Of a stretch of DNA of 34,943 bases, positions 9,389-17,195 are shown piece by piece. Each line of letters starts with the position of its first letter. Positions within the stretch are counted from its first letter, which is position 1. The stretch comes from Rhodobacter sp. (lineage in GTDB: Bacteria; Pseudomonadota; Alphaproteobacteria; Rhodobacterales; Rhodobacteraceae). Both the position numbers and the translations under genes were made by a program. The stretch is from the NCBI GenBank assembly GCA_013824055.1, contig PNNE01000230.1:1-34943 (forward strand). The letters are read 5' to 3'. The notes under the pieces were generated by a model that did no database searches, was not told the origin of the DNA, and worked only from the letters and a program-made list of their open reading frames with translations.

Positions 9389-9553
9389 TGGCGGCTGTGC
9401 CCCTGGCAGACCTGGACTCCGGTCGGCACGCCCTCAGAAAAAAACTCAAAGTTCGATCCGGTCCGGACGTGTACGGGTTGACGGGTGATTCTTCCCTGCA
9501 GTATTGAGGTTTCGGATACCCCGAGAAAAGCCCGATCCGGCCCCTCGGAGTGC

Positions 9554-9601
9554 TTGGTGGGTTCGTCGGTCTGCTAGGGTAAGCCTCTGAGAAATCTCAG
9601 A
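9554..9601 (+). promoter_or_regulatory. Possible tRNA-Val promoter with adjacent dyad
   Basis: Upstream of the tRNA there is TTGGTG (9554-9559) and, 15 bases on, TAGGGT (9575-9580), a weak sigma-70-like pair with a short spacer. Between it and the tRNA is a perfect inverted repeat, TCTGAGA-AA-TCTCAGA (9586-9601), which would sit at the transcription start or in the short leader. The promoter reading is tentative; the dyad is directly visible. Confidence 0.35.
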
Positions 9602-9609
9602 AAACCCGG

Positions 9610-9685
9610 GGGCGGTTAGCTCAGTTGGTAGAGCGTCTCGTTTACACCGAGAATGTCGGGGGTTCGAGTCCCTCACCGCCCACCA
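9610..9685 (+). tRNA. tRNA-Val (anticodon TAC)
   Basis: A 76-base cloverleaf. The acceptor stem GGGCGGT (9610-9616) pairs with ACCGCCC (9675-9681), then A73 and an encoded CCA (9683-9685). The D arm contains AGCTCAGTTGGTAGAGC. The anticodon stem TCTCG/CGAGA encloses the loop TTTACAC, giving anticodon TAC (Val, reading GTA and, when modified, other GTN codons). The T arm has loop TTCGAGT. It stands alone between gatB and the ABC exporter genes. Confidence 0.97.
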
Positions 9686-9774
9686 TCCGCCCGGACCCTT
9701 GGCCCCGGCCATTGATGCGGATCAAGGTCCGGGCTTGTCCTGCAGGGTAGGCTGGCCGTCCGAAAGGTTCCCTC

Positions 9775-10491
9775 ATGCCCGACGCCAGCGACATCGTCTT
9801 TCGTGCGACCGGCCTGACCAAGGTCTACCGGAGCGGTGCGCTGGAGGTGCATGCCTTGCGCGGGATCGACTTTCAGGCCCGCAAGGGCGAGTTCATCGTC
9901 ATTCTGGGTCCTTCGGGGTCGGGCAAATCGACCTTCCTGAACATTGTCGGCGGGCTGGACCGTGCAAGCGGGGGCCAAGTCTGGTTCGAAGAGCACCAGC
10001 TGACCGCGCTGGATGAGGGGCAGCTGACCCAGTATCGGCGCGACCATGTGGGTTTTGTGTTCCAGTTCTACAACCTGGTCCCCAGCCTGACCGCGCATGA
10101 GAATGTCCAGCTGGTGACCGAGATCGCCCGCCACCCGATGCGGGCAGACGAGGCGCTGGCGCTGGTCGGGCTCCAGGACCGGGCCAACCACTTTCCGGCG
10201 CAGCTTTCCGGGGGCGAGCAGCAGCGCGTCGCCATCGCTCGGGCCATCGCCAAGAACCCCGAAGTGCTGCTGTGCGACGAGCCGACCGGAGCCCTGGACA
10301 GTGCCACCGGCATCAAGGTGCTGGAGGCGCTGACCCAGGTGAACCGGGCCGTGGGCGCGACGACGCTGGTCATCACCCACAACGCCGCCATCCGCGACAT
10401 CGCCGACCGGGTGATCCGCTTTGCCGACGGGCGGATCGTGGAGGAGACGGTCAACACGGTGAAAAAGCAGCCCTCGGAGGTCGCGTGGTGA
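9775..10491 (+). CDS. ABC transporter ATP-binding protein (LolD/MacB type)
   Basis: 238-residue nucleotide-binding subunit. Walker A is GPSGSGKS (near residue 45), the Q-loop lies in FVFQFYNLVP, the signature is LSGGEQQRVAIARA and Walker B is LLCDEPTGALD, followed by the switch His in VITHN. This subfamily pairs with FtsX-type permeases and drives mechanotransmission or export of lipids, peptides or small molecules rather than import. The stop overlaps the GTG start of the permease (GTGA), so the two are translationally coupled. Start ATG 9775 has AAAGG upstream. First gene of a three-gene exporter operon; substrate unknown. Confidence 0.94.
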   Translation: MPDASDIVFRATGLTKVYRSGALEVHALRGIDFQARKGEFIVILGPSGSGKSTFLNIVGGLDRASGGQVWFEEHQLTALDEGQLTQYRRDHVGFVFQFYNLVPSLTAHENVQLVTEIARHPMRADEALALVGLQDRANHFPAQLSGGEQQRVAIARAIAKNPEVLLCDEPTGALDSATGIKVLEALTQVNRAVGATTLVITHNAAIRDIADRVIRFADGRIVEETVNTVKKQPSEVAW

Positions 10492-12845
10492 TCTCGCCCC
10501 TCCGCCGCAAGGTCCTGCGCGACCTGCGCCGCCTCTGGGCGCAGGTGCTGGCCATCGCGCTGGTGCTGGCGGCGGGGGTGGCGACGCTGATCCTGGGCAA
10601 CGGGGCCTATGCGTCGCTGTCCGAGACGCGGGCGCACTATTACGACGAGAACCGCTTCGCCGATGTCTTCGCCGACGTGACCCGCGCGCCACGGGCGCTG
10701 CTGGGCGAGGTGGCCGAGATCGAGGGGGTGCTGGACGCCGAAGCCCGGATCGTGAAGCTGGGTCTGCTGGACCTGCCGGGCATGGTCGAGCCGGGGTCGG
10801 TCCTCTTCGTCTCGCTGCCGGAAACGGGTGGGCTGAACCGGCTTTACCTGCGGCAAGGCCGCCTGCCGGACCCGCTGGCGGCCAGGGAGATCGTGGTCAG
10901 CGACGGCTTCGCCGCGGCACATCGGTTGGGGCCGGGGGATCTCTTGCCGGTTCTGATGAACGGCCAGCGGCGGGACCTGACGATCACCGGCGTCGCCCTG
11001 TCGCCCGAGTTCATCTATGCGCTTGGCCCCGGCCAGATGATGCCCGACCCGCGCCGCTTTGGCGTGGTCTGGGCCCCCCGCTCGGCGCTGGAGGCGGCTT
11101 ATGATCTGGACGGCGCCTTTTCCAACCTGGTCCTGAAGCTGGCCCCCGGAGCCAACCCCGACCGGGTGATCGAGGCGCTGGACCGCTTGACCGAACGCTA
11201 TGGCGGGGTCGGGGCCACGGGGCGGGCCGACCAGATCAGCCATGCCTTTCTGGATGCCGAGCTGCAGGCGCTTTGGGCGATGGTGCGGGTGCTGCCGCCG
11301 ATCTTTCTGCTGGTCGCCGCCATGCTGGTGAACATGACGCTGTCGCGGCTGATCACTCTGGAACGCGAGCAGATCGGGCTGCTGAAGGCCATCGGCTACA
11401 GCTCGCGCGCGGTGGCGCAGCATTACGTGGAATTCGTCCTGCTGATCGCGGTGGTCGGCATCGGGATCGGCTTTGCCGCCGGGGCCTGGCTGGGGTCCGA
11501 ACTGGCGCAGATCTATGCGCGGTTCTTCACTTTCCCCTATCTTGTCTTCACCCGTGACCCGCAGCTTTACGGGCTGGCCGCAGTCATCACCCTGGCCGCC
11601 GCCGTGGCAGGAGCGTTGTACGCGGTGCGGTCGGTGGTGAAGCTGCCCCCGGCCGTCGCGATGTCCCCGCCCAGCCCCGTGGTCTACCGCAAGCGTGGGG
11701 CCTGGGTCCGCCGCCTGCTGAACCTGCGCCAGACCGGCGTGATGGTCGCGCGCCACCTGATGCGGTGGCCGTTCCGGACCGCCAGCTCCACTCTGGGCGT
11801 GGCGATGGCGGTGGCGATCCTGGTGGCCTCGCTCTGGCCGTTCGGGTCGATCGACCGGATGATCGACGTCACCTTCTTCCGATCCGAACGCCACGACGCG
11901 CAGATCGTCTTCGGCACGCCCGAACCCCTTCGCGCAGTCTTTGCCGCACAAGACATGCCCGGCGTGATGGTCGCCGAACCCTTCCGCCAGGTCGCGGCGA
12001 CGATCAGCCACCGGGGCCGCGAAAAGACCCTGGCGATCACTGGCCGCCCGGCCGAGCCGCGCCTGTCGCGCGTGCTTGACGCAGGCCTGCGTCCGATGCC
12101 GATGCCCCAGGCCGGCCTGATCCTGTCCGAGGCGCTGGCCAAGACCCTGCAGGTCCGCCCCGGCGACCAAGTGACCGTCGCGCTGCAAGAGGGCCGCCGC
12201 AGCACCGTCACGCTGCGGGTCAGCGCGCTGTCGGTGGGCTACATGGGCCTTGGCGCCGCGATGGAGATCGGGGCGCTGAACCGGCTGATGGGCGAGGGGG
12301 CGCTGATCTCGGGCGTCAACCTGATGATCGACGACGCCCGCGCGGCCGAATTCTATGCCGCCGCCCGGACCACTCCGAAGACCGAGCTGATCGGCGTCAC
12401 CAGCCTGATGCTGTCCCGCTTCCGCGCGACGCTGGCGGAAAATATCACCGTGATGGTCACCGTCTATGTCGTGCTGGCCGGCATCATTGCAATCGGCGTC
12501 GTCTACAACTTCTCGCGCATCGCGCTGTCCGAACAGGGCCGGGAACTCGCCAGCCTTCGCGTGCTGGGCTTCACCAACCGTGAGGTTTCGGGCGTGCTCT
12601 TCGGCGAACTGGCCACCGTGGTCCTGCTGGCGCAGCCCTTGGGCTGGCTGATCGGCTACGGCATCTCGGCGGCGATGGCGGCGTCCTTTTCCTCGGACCT
12701 CTACCGCGTGCCATTCGTGGTTGAACGCGATGTCTTTGCCATCGCCAGCCTTGTGGTCTGCGCCGCCGCCCTGGTCTCGGCCTGGGCGATCCGGGGGCGG
12801 ATCAACAATCTCGACATGATCGAAGTCCTGAAGACACGGGAGTAG
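10488..12845 (+). CDS. ABC transporter permease with two FtsX domains
   Basis: 785 residues starting at GTG 10488, which overlaps the ATPase stop and has GGAGG eight bases upstream; the longer in-frame ORF from 10272 runs through the ATPase gene and is not real. Layout: an N-terminal membrane segment, a large periplasmic domain, three membrane segments with TLEREQIGLLKAIGYS (first FtsX domain), a second copy beginning near residue 420 with its own periplasmic region, and a last membrane block with LSEQGRELASLRVLGF. This duplicated form works as a single-chain permease with the upstream ATPase and the downstream adaptor. It ends three bases before the adaptor start. Confidence 0.93.
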   Translation: MISPLRRKVLRDLRRLWAQVLAIALVLAAGVATLILGNGAYASLSETRAHYYDENRFADVFADVTRAPRALLGEVAEIEGVLDAEARIVKLGLLDLPGMVEPGSVLFVSLPETGGLNRLYLRQGRLPDPLAAREIVVSDGFAAAHRLGPGDLLPVLMNGQRRDLTITGVALSPEFIYALGPGQMMPDPRRFGVVWAPRSALEAAYDLDGAFSNLVLKLAPGANPDRVIEALDRLTERYGGVGATGRADQISHAFLDAELQALWAMVRVLPPIFLLVAAMLVNMTLSRLITLEREQIGLLKAIGYSSRAVAQHYVEFVLLIAVVGIGIGFAAGAWLGSELAQIYARFFTFPYLVFTRDPQLYGLAAVITLAAAVAGALYAVRSVVKLPPAVAMSPPSPVVYRKRGAWVRRLLNLRQTGVMVARHLMRWPFRTASSTLGVAMAVAILVASLWPFGSIDRMIDVTFFRSERHDAQIVFGTPEPLRAVFAAQDMPGVMVAEPFRQVAATISHRGREKTLAITGRPAEPRLSRVLDAGLRPMPMPQAGLILSEALAKTLQVRPGDQVTVALQEGRRSTVTLRVSALSVGYMGLGAAMEIGALNRLMGEGALISGVNLMIDDARAAEFYAAARTTPKTELIGVTSLMLSRFRATLAENITVMVTVYVVLAGIIAIGVVYNFSRIALSEQGRELASLRVLGFTNREVSGVLFGELATVVLLAQPLGWLIGYGISAAMAASFSSDLYRVPFVVERDVFAIASLVVCAAALVSAWAIRGRINNLDMIEVLKTRE

Positions 12846-12848
12846 CCA

Positions 12849-14030
12849 ATGCGCCGCCTGATCCCCATCGCCTCCGTCCTTGCCGTGCTGGCCTTCCTGG
12901 TCTGGGCCTTCCTGCCGCGCGCGGTGGAGGTGGAACTGGCCGACGTCGTCCCGCGCCCGCTGGAGGTCGTGGTCGAAGAGGAAGGCGAGGCGCGCATCCG
13001 CGAGGTCTTCACCGTCTCGGCCACCATCGCTGGCAAGTTGCAGCGCATCGGGCTTCATGCCGGGGACGAGGTGAGCGAAGGCGAGCCGGTGGCCAGCATC
13101 GGCCCGGCGGCGCCTGTCCTGCTGGACAGTCGCGCGCGTGCAGTGGCCGAAGCGGCGGCAGCGGCGGCGCAGGCCGCGACCGAGTTGGCCCGCGCCCAGC
13201 TTGCCCAGGCCGAAGCCAGCCGGGATTTCGCGCAAGGCGAGGCGAACCGGGCGGTGGCGCTGTTCCAGAAGGGTGCCATGTCCGCCCGGGCCCATGACAC
13301 GGCGATCCGCGAACAGCGGACGGCGGAAGCTGCGGTCGCCAGCGCGGTTGCGAACCTTGCCGTGCGGGAAAAAGAGCTGGAAAGCGCGCTTGCCATGCTG
13401 CGGCCGGACGCGCCGGGCAATGGCTCGTCCTGCTGCGTGGACATCCTGGCGCCGGTGTCGGGCAAGGTCCTGCGGGTCCTGACCGAAAGCGAGCAGGTGG
13501 TGCAGCCCGGCACGCCGATCCTGGAACTGGGCGATCCCGGCAACCTGGAAATCGTGGTCGAGCTTCTGTCCCGCGACGCCGTGCGGGTGGCCGAAGGCGC
13601 TGCGGCCACGGTCTCGGGCTGGGGCGGTCCCTCGGTCGCGGCCCAGGTGGAGCGGGTGGAACCTTCGGCGGTCACCCGCGTCTCGGCGCTGGGGATCGAC
13701 GAGCAGCGGGTGACGGTGGTGCTGCGCCTGACCGGAGCGCCCGACGCCTGGCAGGGGCTTGGCCACGGCTTCCGGGTCATCGCGCGGATTGCGCTCTGGC
13801 GCGAGGAGGGGGTGCTGACCATCCCGGTCGGTGCCCTGTTCCGCGACGGCCCGGACTGGGCGACCTATGTGGTCCGCGACCGCCGGGCCGAGGTGCAGCG
13901 CATAGTGCTGGGAGAGCGGAACGAGGACTACGCCCAGGTACTGGAAGGTCTGGCGGCTGGTGACCGGGTGATCCTGCATCCGTCCGATCAGGTGGTTCCG
14001 GGGGTCAGCGTCGTGCCTCTGCCGCAGTAG
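12849..14030 (+). CDS. HlyD/RND-type periplasmic adaptor of ABC exporter
   Basis: 393 residues. One N-terminal membrane anchor (about residues 4-22) is followed by a biotinyl-lipoyl-like half motif (AGDEVSEGEPVASIGP), an Ala/Glu/Arg-rich helical hairpin (about 95-180), the second lipoyl half (APVSGKVLRVL) and beta-barrel/membrane-proximal domains. Such adaptors bridge an inner-membrane pump and an outer-membrane channel, so with the two upstream genes this forms a MacAB- or DevBCA-like tripartite exporter. No outer-membrane TolC-type gene is present; a shared one elsewhere is assumed. A CC pair in NGSSCCVDI, at the end of the hairpin, is unusual. The stop is immediately next to the convergent kinase stop, leaving no room for a separate terminator. 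Confidence 0.93.
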   Translation: MRRLIPIASVLAVLAFLVWAFLPRAVEVELADVVPRPLEVVVEEEGEARIREVFTVSATIAGKLQRIGLHAGDEVSEGEPVASIGPAAPVLLDSRARAVAEAAAAAAQAATELARAQLAQAEASRDFAQGEANRAVALFQKGAMSARAHDTAIREQRTAEAAVASAVANLAVREKELESALAMLRPDAPGNGSSCCVDILAPVSGKVLRVLTESEQVVQPGTPILELGDPGNLEIVVELLSRDAVRVAEGAAATVSGWGGPSVAAQVERVEPSAVTRVSALGIDEQRVTVVLRLTGAPDAWQGLGHGFRVIARIALWREEGVLTIPVGALFRDGPDWATYVVRDRRAEVQRIVLGERNEDYAQVLEGLAAGDRVILHPSDQVVPGVSVVPLPQ

Positions 14031-15164
14031 TCAAAGCACCGACCACAGCACGGCAAGGCCCGCCACCACGAACACCGCGCCCGCACCGATCATGTAGCCC
14101 ATGTAGTCCTGCCAGAAGCCGGACCGACCGGCGGCGACGTGATGGGTCAGCGGACGGGTCTGCGGCTTTGGCGGCGCGTCGGTCAGGGCGGCGGGCAGGG
14201 GGCCACCTTCCTCGGCAATGCGGATCCAGTCCAGCCAGTCGCCGGCCGACTGGATGCGGTCGCGCGGCATGACGCGGACGGCCTTGTCGATCGCTTCGAG
14301 GAAGCCCCTGGGATAACCCGCGATCCGTCCGGCCAGCGGCACGTAGGGATCAGGCTCGCCTTCGGCCACGCGCGCGAGACGGCGCTGGCTTTCCGGCGGG
14401 GCCTGGCCGGTGATGACATGGTGGAAGGTCGCACCCAGCGAATAGAGGTCGCTCGCCGGGCTTTGCTCGGCCCCGGTCAGGTAGAACTCCTGCGGCGAAT
14501 ACCCTTCCTTGATCACCCGCCGCCCGGTCAGGACCCGGGTCGCGCGGGCAACCTGTTCGCTGGCGGCGCCAAAGTCGATCAGGATCGGATTGCCGGCCTT
14601 GTCGATCAGGATGTTGTCGGGCGAGATGTCGCGGTGCAGGATGCCGACCTGGTGGATGAATTCGACCGCCGACAGCATCTTCTTCAGCAGACCGACGACC
14701 TGTTCGGGGGTAAAGGCCTGATCGGTGGAATCCAGGATGTCGTGCAGATCGCGACCGTCGATGAAGTCGATCGCCATGTAGGCGGTGTCGTTGTCCTCGA
14801 ACACCTGATGGACGCCGACGATGTTCGGATGCACCAGCCGTGCCAGGCTTTTCGCTTCGGCCAGGAAACTGTCGACGAACCCCCGGAAATCGCCCTGATG
14901 CTTGCGCGACCGGGCGCGGACAAAGCTGGTCGACCGGCGGCAGAGCGTGTTCGGGAAACACTCCTTGATGACCACCGTCCGGTCCAGGCTGTCTTTGGCC
15001 AGATAGGTGATCCCGAAGCCGCCGCTGTTCAGAAAGCCGATGATCGTGTAGTGCCCGCCCAGCAGCTGGGTCCCCGGCTTCAGATCATCGGCGAACGCGT
15101 CCGGATCGACGCGGCCCAACTCGGCTTCGAGCTGATTGCTGATCTGTGTCGGGCTTTGCGTCAC
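14031..15164 (-). CDS. Ser/Thr protein kinase with C-terminal membrane anchor
   Basis: 377 residues from GTG 15164 (GGGA upstream; an overlapping ATG is out of frame). The eukaryotic-like kinase domain spans about 37-320: Gly-rich loop LNSGGFG (45-51), ATP-binding K67 in VVIKE, catalytic D179 in HRDISPDN and metal-binding D197 in DFG. The usual Lys after HRD-x is Ser, an atypical catalytic loop. After a Pro-rich linker there is one membrane segment (about 355-376) ending at the C-terminus, so the kinase should face the cytoplasm as a tail-anchored protein with no sensor domain outside. It is convergent with the exporter operon. Targets are unknown; there is no FHA or PP2C gene beside it. Confidence 0.93.
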   Translation of the reverse strand: MTQSPTQISNQLEAELGRVDPDAFADDLKPGTQLLGGHYTIIGFLNSGGFGITYLAKDSLDRTVVIKECFPNTLCRRSTSFVRARSRKHQGDFRGFVDSFLAEAKSLARLVHPNIVGVHQVFEDNDTAYMAIDFIDGRDLHDILDSTDQAFTPEQVVGLLKKMLSAVEFIHQVGILHRDISPDNILIDKAGNPILIDFGAASEQVARATRVLTGRRVIKEGYSPQEFYLTGAEQSPASDLYSLGATFHHVITGQAPPESQRRLARVAEGEPDPYVPLAGRIAGYPRGFLEAIDKAVRVMPRDRIQSAGDWLDWIRIAEEGGPLPAALTDAPPKPQTRPLTHHVAAGRSGFWQDYMGYMIGAGAVFVVAGLAVLWSVL

Positions 15165-15620
15165 TTGTCATTCCCAAAATTCAGGATACTCATCACCTGC
15201 CTGCCGCGGAAGAATGGTCCCGCGCGCCAGCATCACCGAACTTGCTTTCCCTTGGGTAAATCGCCTCAGACTGCGCCCCGATGCGACCTGCCCGCAAGTC
15301 ATTCTACGCAATCCGCCCTTTGCCGCGCAAACCTGCAACGCACGCACCTGACTGCGCAAATTCGCACATTTCCCCGTTCCTGCCTGGGCATCATTGGGTG
15401 CGGAGCCGCAACGCATTGATAGGACGGGGAAAAAGCGGACAGCAGGCCCGGTCTGCCGGTCGTTTCAAAGAAACCCACTGTGACAAAATCGTCTGCGATC
15501 CCAGTGGGATGCGCCGCTATCCTGCCATGAATTCGCCTGTAGCGCGCAGAAGATGGCCCGCTTTCAGCCCATGATTGCAATCGGTTTCAGGGTCAATCCC
15601 TTCAAAGCGATTCGATTTGT
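15165..15620. other. 456-base gap without a recognisable gene
   Basis: This stretch lies upstream of the kinase and downstream of the CRTAC1-type gene, both on the minus strand. I see no convincing ORF: the small frames lack ribosome sites and family resemblance. Base composition is more A/T-rich than the flanking genes, as expected for a promoter region. A loose inverted repeat pairs 15369-15381 with 15421-15432 (TTTCCCCGT and ACGGGGAAA) over a 39-base loop. No T-run terminator is visible after the CRTAC1 gene. Confidence 0.6.
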
Positions 15621-17195
15621 TCATTCAGCTGTCCAGGTTTCCGGCGCCTGATCCGGGCGCAAGATCTGGAAACTGCGGGCGGAAAGGGTCAGCCAGTCAC
15701 CCTCGGTCCCGTCCGGCCAGAGCACCCGCATCTCGGCCGCAGCAGAGGTGCCCAGCCCGAAATGCAGCCACCCGACCGAGCCCGAGACATGCCCCCCGCC
15801 CGAGGCGATCTCGTGCCGTTCGACCTTGTCGCCGCGCCGGATCTCGATGACCGATCCGATGGCATCGCGATTGGGGCCGTCCTGCTGCAGGCGGACCTGG
15901 ACCCAGCCGCCGTCCAGCGCCCCGGTCTGCCGCCAAAGCTGGGCGGTCTCCCAGCGGTTCACCACGGCCAGATCCAGCAGGCCGTCCAGGTTCAGGTCCA
16001 CCAGCTGCGCCCCCCGGGCGATCCCGAAGCTTGCGACCCCCGCGCGGTCCCCGGCTTCCACGAACACCCCGTCCGGCTGGCCCAGGAGCAGGTTGTTGGG
16101 GTCCTTCGCGGCAAAGTCCGGCATCTGCGCCACGTTGCCTTTGGCAACAAAAAGGTCCAGCAGCCCATCATTGTTCACGTCTGCGAATTGCGGATGCCAG
16201 GCGGTCGAGGGGCGGAGGTCGCCCCCGGTATAGGGGCGGTGCGCGGTCAGGGCGGATTTGAAGGCGATGTCGGCAAAGTCGGGCTTGCCGCTGGCGGGGT
16301 CCTTCAGCACCTGCAACTTGTTGTCGGCCATCGAGGTCAGGTAGTAATCCGGGTATCCGTCCAGGTTCACGTCGGCCGAGGCGATCCCCATTCCCCAGAT
16401 GCGCAGCCGCTTCCAGCCATCCTCGGCCTCGGTGTAAAGCCGCGGCGGCTGGCCCGGCTCCAGATGCCACATCTGTTCCTGCCCGCCCTTGTAGTATTCC
16501 CGGTCGTTCGAGACCCGCAGTCCGGGTTGGCCCGAGCGGTTCCAGTCGGTGAAAAGCATCGACAGCGCGCAATGCGACGGCGTCAGCGGGATCGGCGGGG
16601 CGAAGCGCTGCGTCTCGGGCCCCGACTCTGGGCGGTGCAGCCAGTTGTCGGTGCACGAGCCCCAGGGAAAGGCCTCCTCCTTGCGGTCGACATAGTTGCC
16701 GATGGCCAGCGTCGGCCAGGTCTGGTCCCGCTCCCAGATCGCGGCAAAGGCCGTGGACCAGGCGTCGCCACCGTCAAAGCCCCAGGCTTGGGTCATGTCC
16801 TCGAACCGACACGCGCCAAGGCCGCGCAGCAGCCGGTTCTCGCCCAGGCGCAGGACGACAAGGTCCCGCACGCCGTCGCTGTCGATGTCCAGGGGATAGG
16901 CGCCCAGGACCGCGTCCAGGGTCACGGCCTCGGTCTTCTGGAAGGCCAGTGCCCCGCCTTGCGCGCTGCGGTTCAGATACAGGGCCGAGGGGCCCGCGCC
17001 GCCCGACAGGAACAGTTCGGGAAAGCCGTCGCCCGAACAGTCGAAGGTCGCAACCCCGCCGCCGACCATGTAGTCCCAGTCGCCGTCGAAGACCGTGTCG
17101 ATCCCGGCGCTTTCGGTTTCTTCGCGGAAGGTCGGAACCACCGGCTCGGCCAGCGCAGGGGCGGCGAGGGCGATTGTCAGAAGTGCTGCGCGCAT
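15621..17195 (-). CDS. Secreted FG-GAP/ASPIC-UnbV (CRTAC1-type) repeat protein
   Basis: 524 residues. A short Sec signal peptide ends at ALA near residue 16. The body has several FG-GAP/VCBS-type repeats with DxDxDG-like calcium loops: DCSGDGFPELF, DIDSDGVRDLV, DVNLDGYPDYY, DVNNDGLLDLF and DLNLDGLLDLA. These suggest a calcium-binding beta-propeller. The C-terminal 80 or so residues match the ASPIC/UnbV pattern (RDAIGSVIEIRRGDK, ending in LWPDGTEGDW). It should act in the periplasm or outside the cell, as a binding protein or scaffold; an enzyme activity is not shown. Its ATG overlaps the stop of the haloperoxidase-like gene (TGATG), a strong sign of co-translation and joint function. Confidence 0.9.
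   Translation of the reverse strand: MRAALLTIALAAPALAEPVVPTFREETESAGIDTVFDGDWDYMVGGGVATFDCSGDGFPELFLSGGAGPSALYLNRSAQGGALAFQKTEAVTLDAVLGAYPLDIDSDGVRDLVVLRLGENRLLRGLGACRFEDMTQAWGFDGGDAWSTAFAAIWERDQTWPTLAIGNYVDRKEEAFPWGSCTDNWLHRPESGPETQRFAPPIPLTPSHCALSMLFTDWNRSGQPGLRVSNDREYYKGGQEQMWHLEPGQPPRLYTEAEDGWKRLRIWGMGIASADVNLDGYPDYYLTSMADNKLQVLKDPASGKPDFADIAFKSALTAHRPYTGGDLRPSTAWHPQFADVNNDGLLDLFVAKGNVAQMPDFAAKDPNNLLLGQPDGVFVEAGDRAGVASFGIARGAQLVDLNLDGLLDLAVVNRWETAQLWRQTGALDGGWVQVRLQQDGPNRDAIGSVIEIRRGDKVERHEIASGGGHVSGSVGWLHFGLGTSAAAEMRVLWPDGTEGDWLTLSARSFQILRPDQAPETWTAE

Noticed and set aside
6558..9449. 963-residue minus-strand ORF
   Set aside because: Antisense shadow of the TPR-like gene and gatB; no family resemblance.
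9446..9712. Minus-strand 88-residue ORF with an AVRDSNPRHSRCKRDALPTE stretch
   Set aside because: This is the well-known false translation of the antisense of a tRNA gene; the region is tRNA-Val.
10068..13979. 1303-residue minus-strand ORF
   Set aside because: Antisense shadow of the ABC exporter genes, His/Arg/Gln/Asp-rich without any domain, caused by high GC third positions.
15369..15432. Terminator formed by TTTCCCCGT and ACGGGGAAA
   Set aside because: A 39-base loop and a bulge make a functional terminator unlikely; no T run in the relevant direction.
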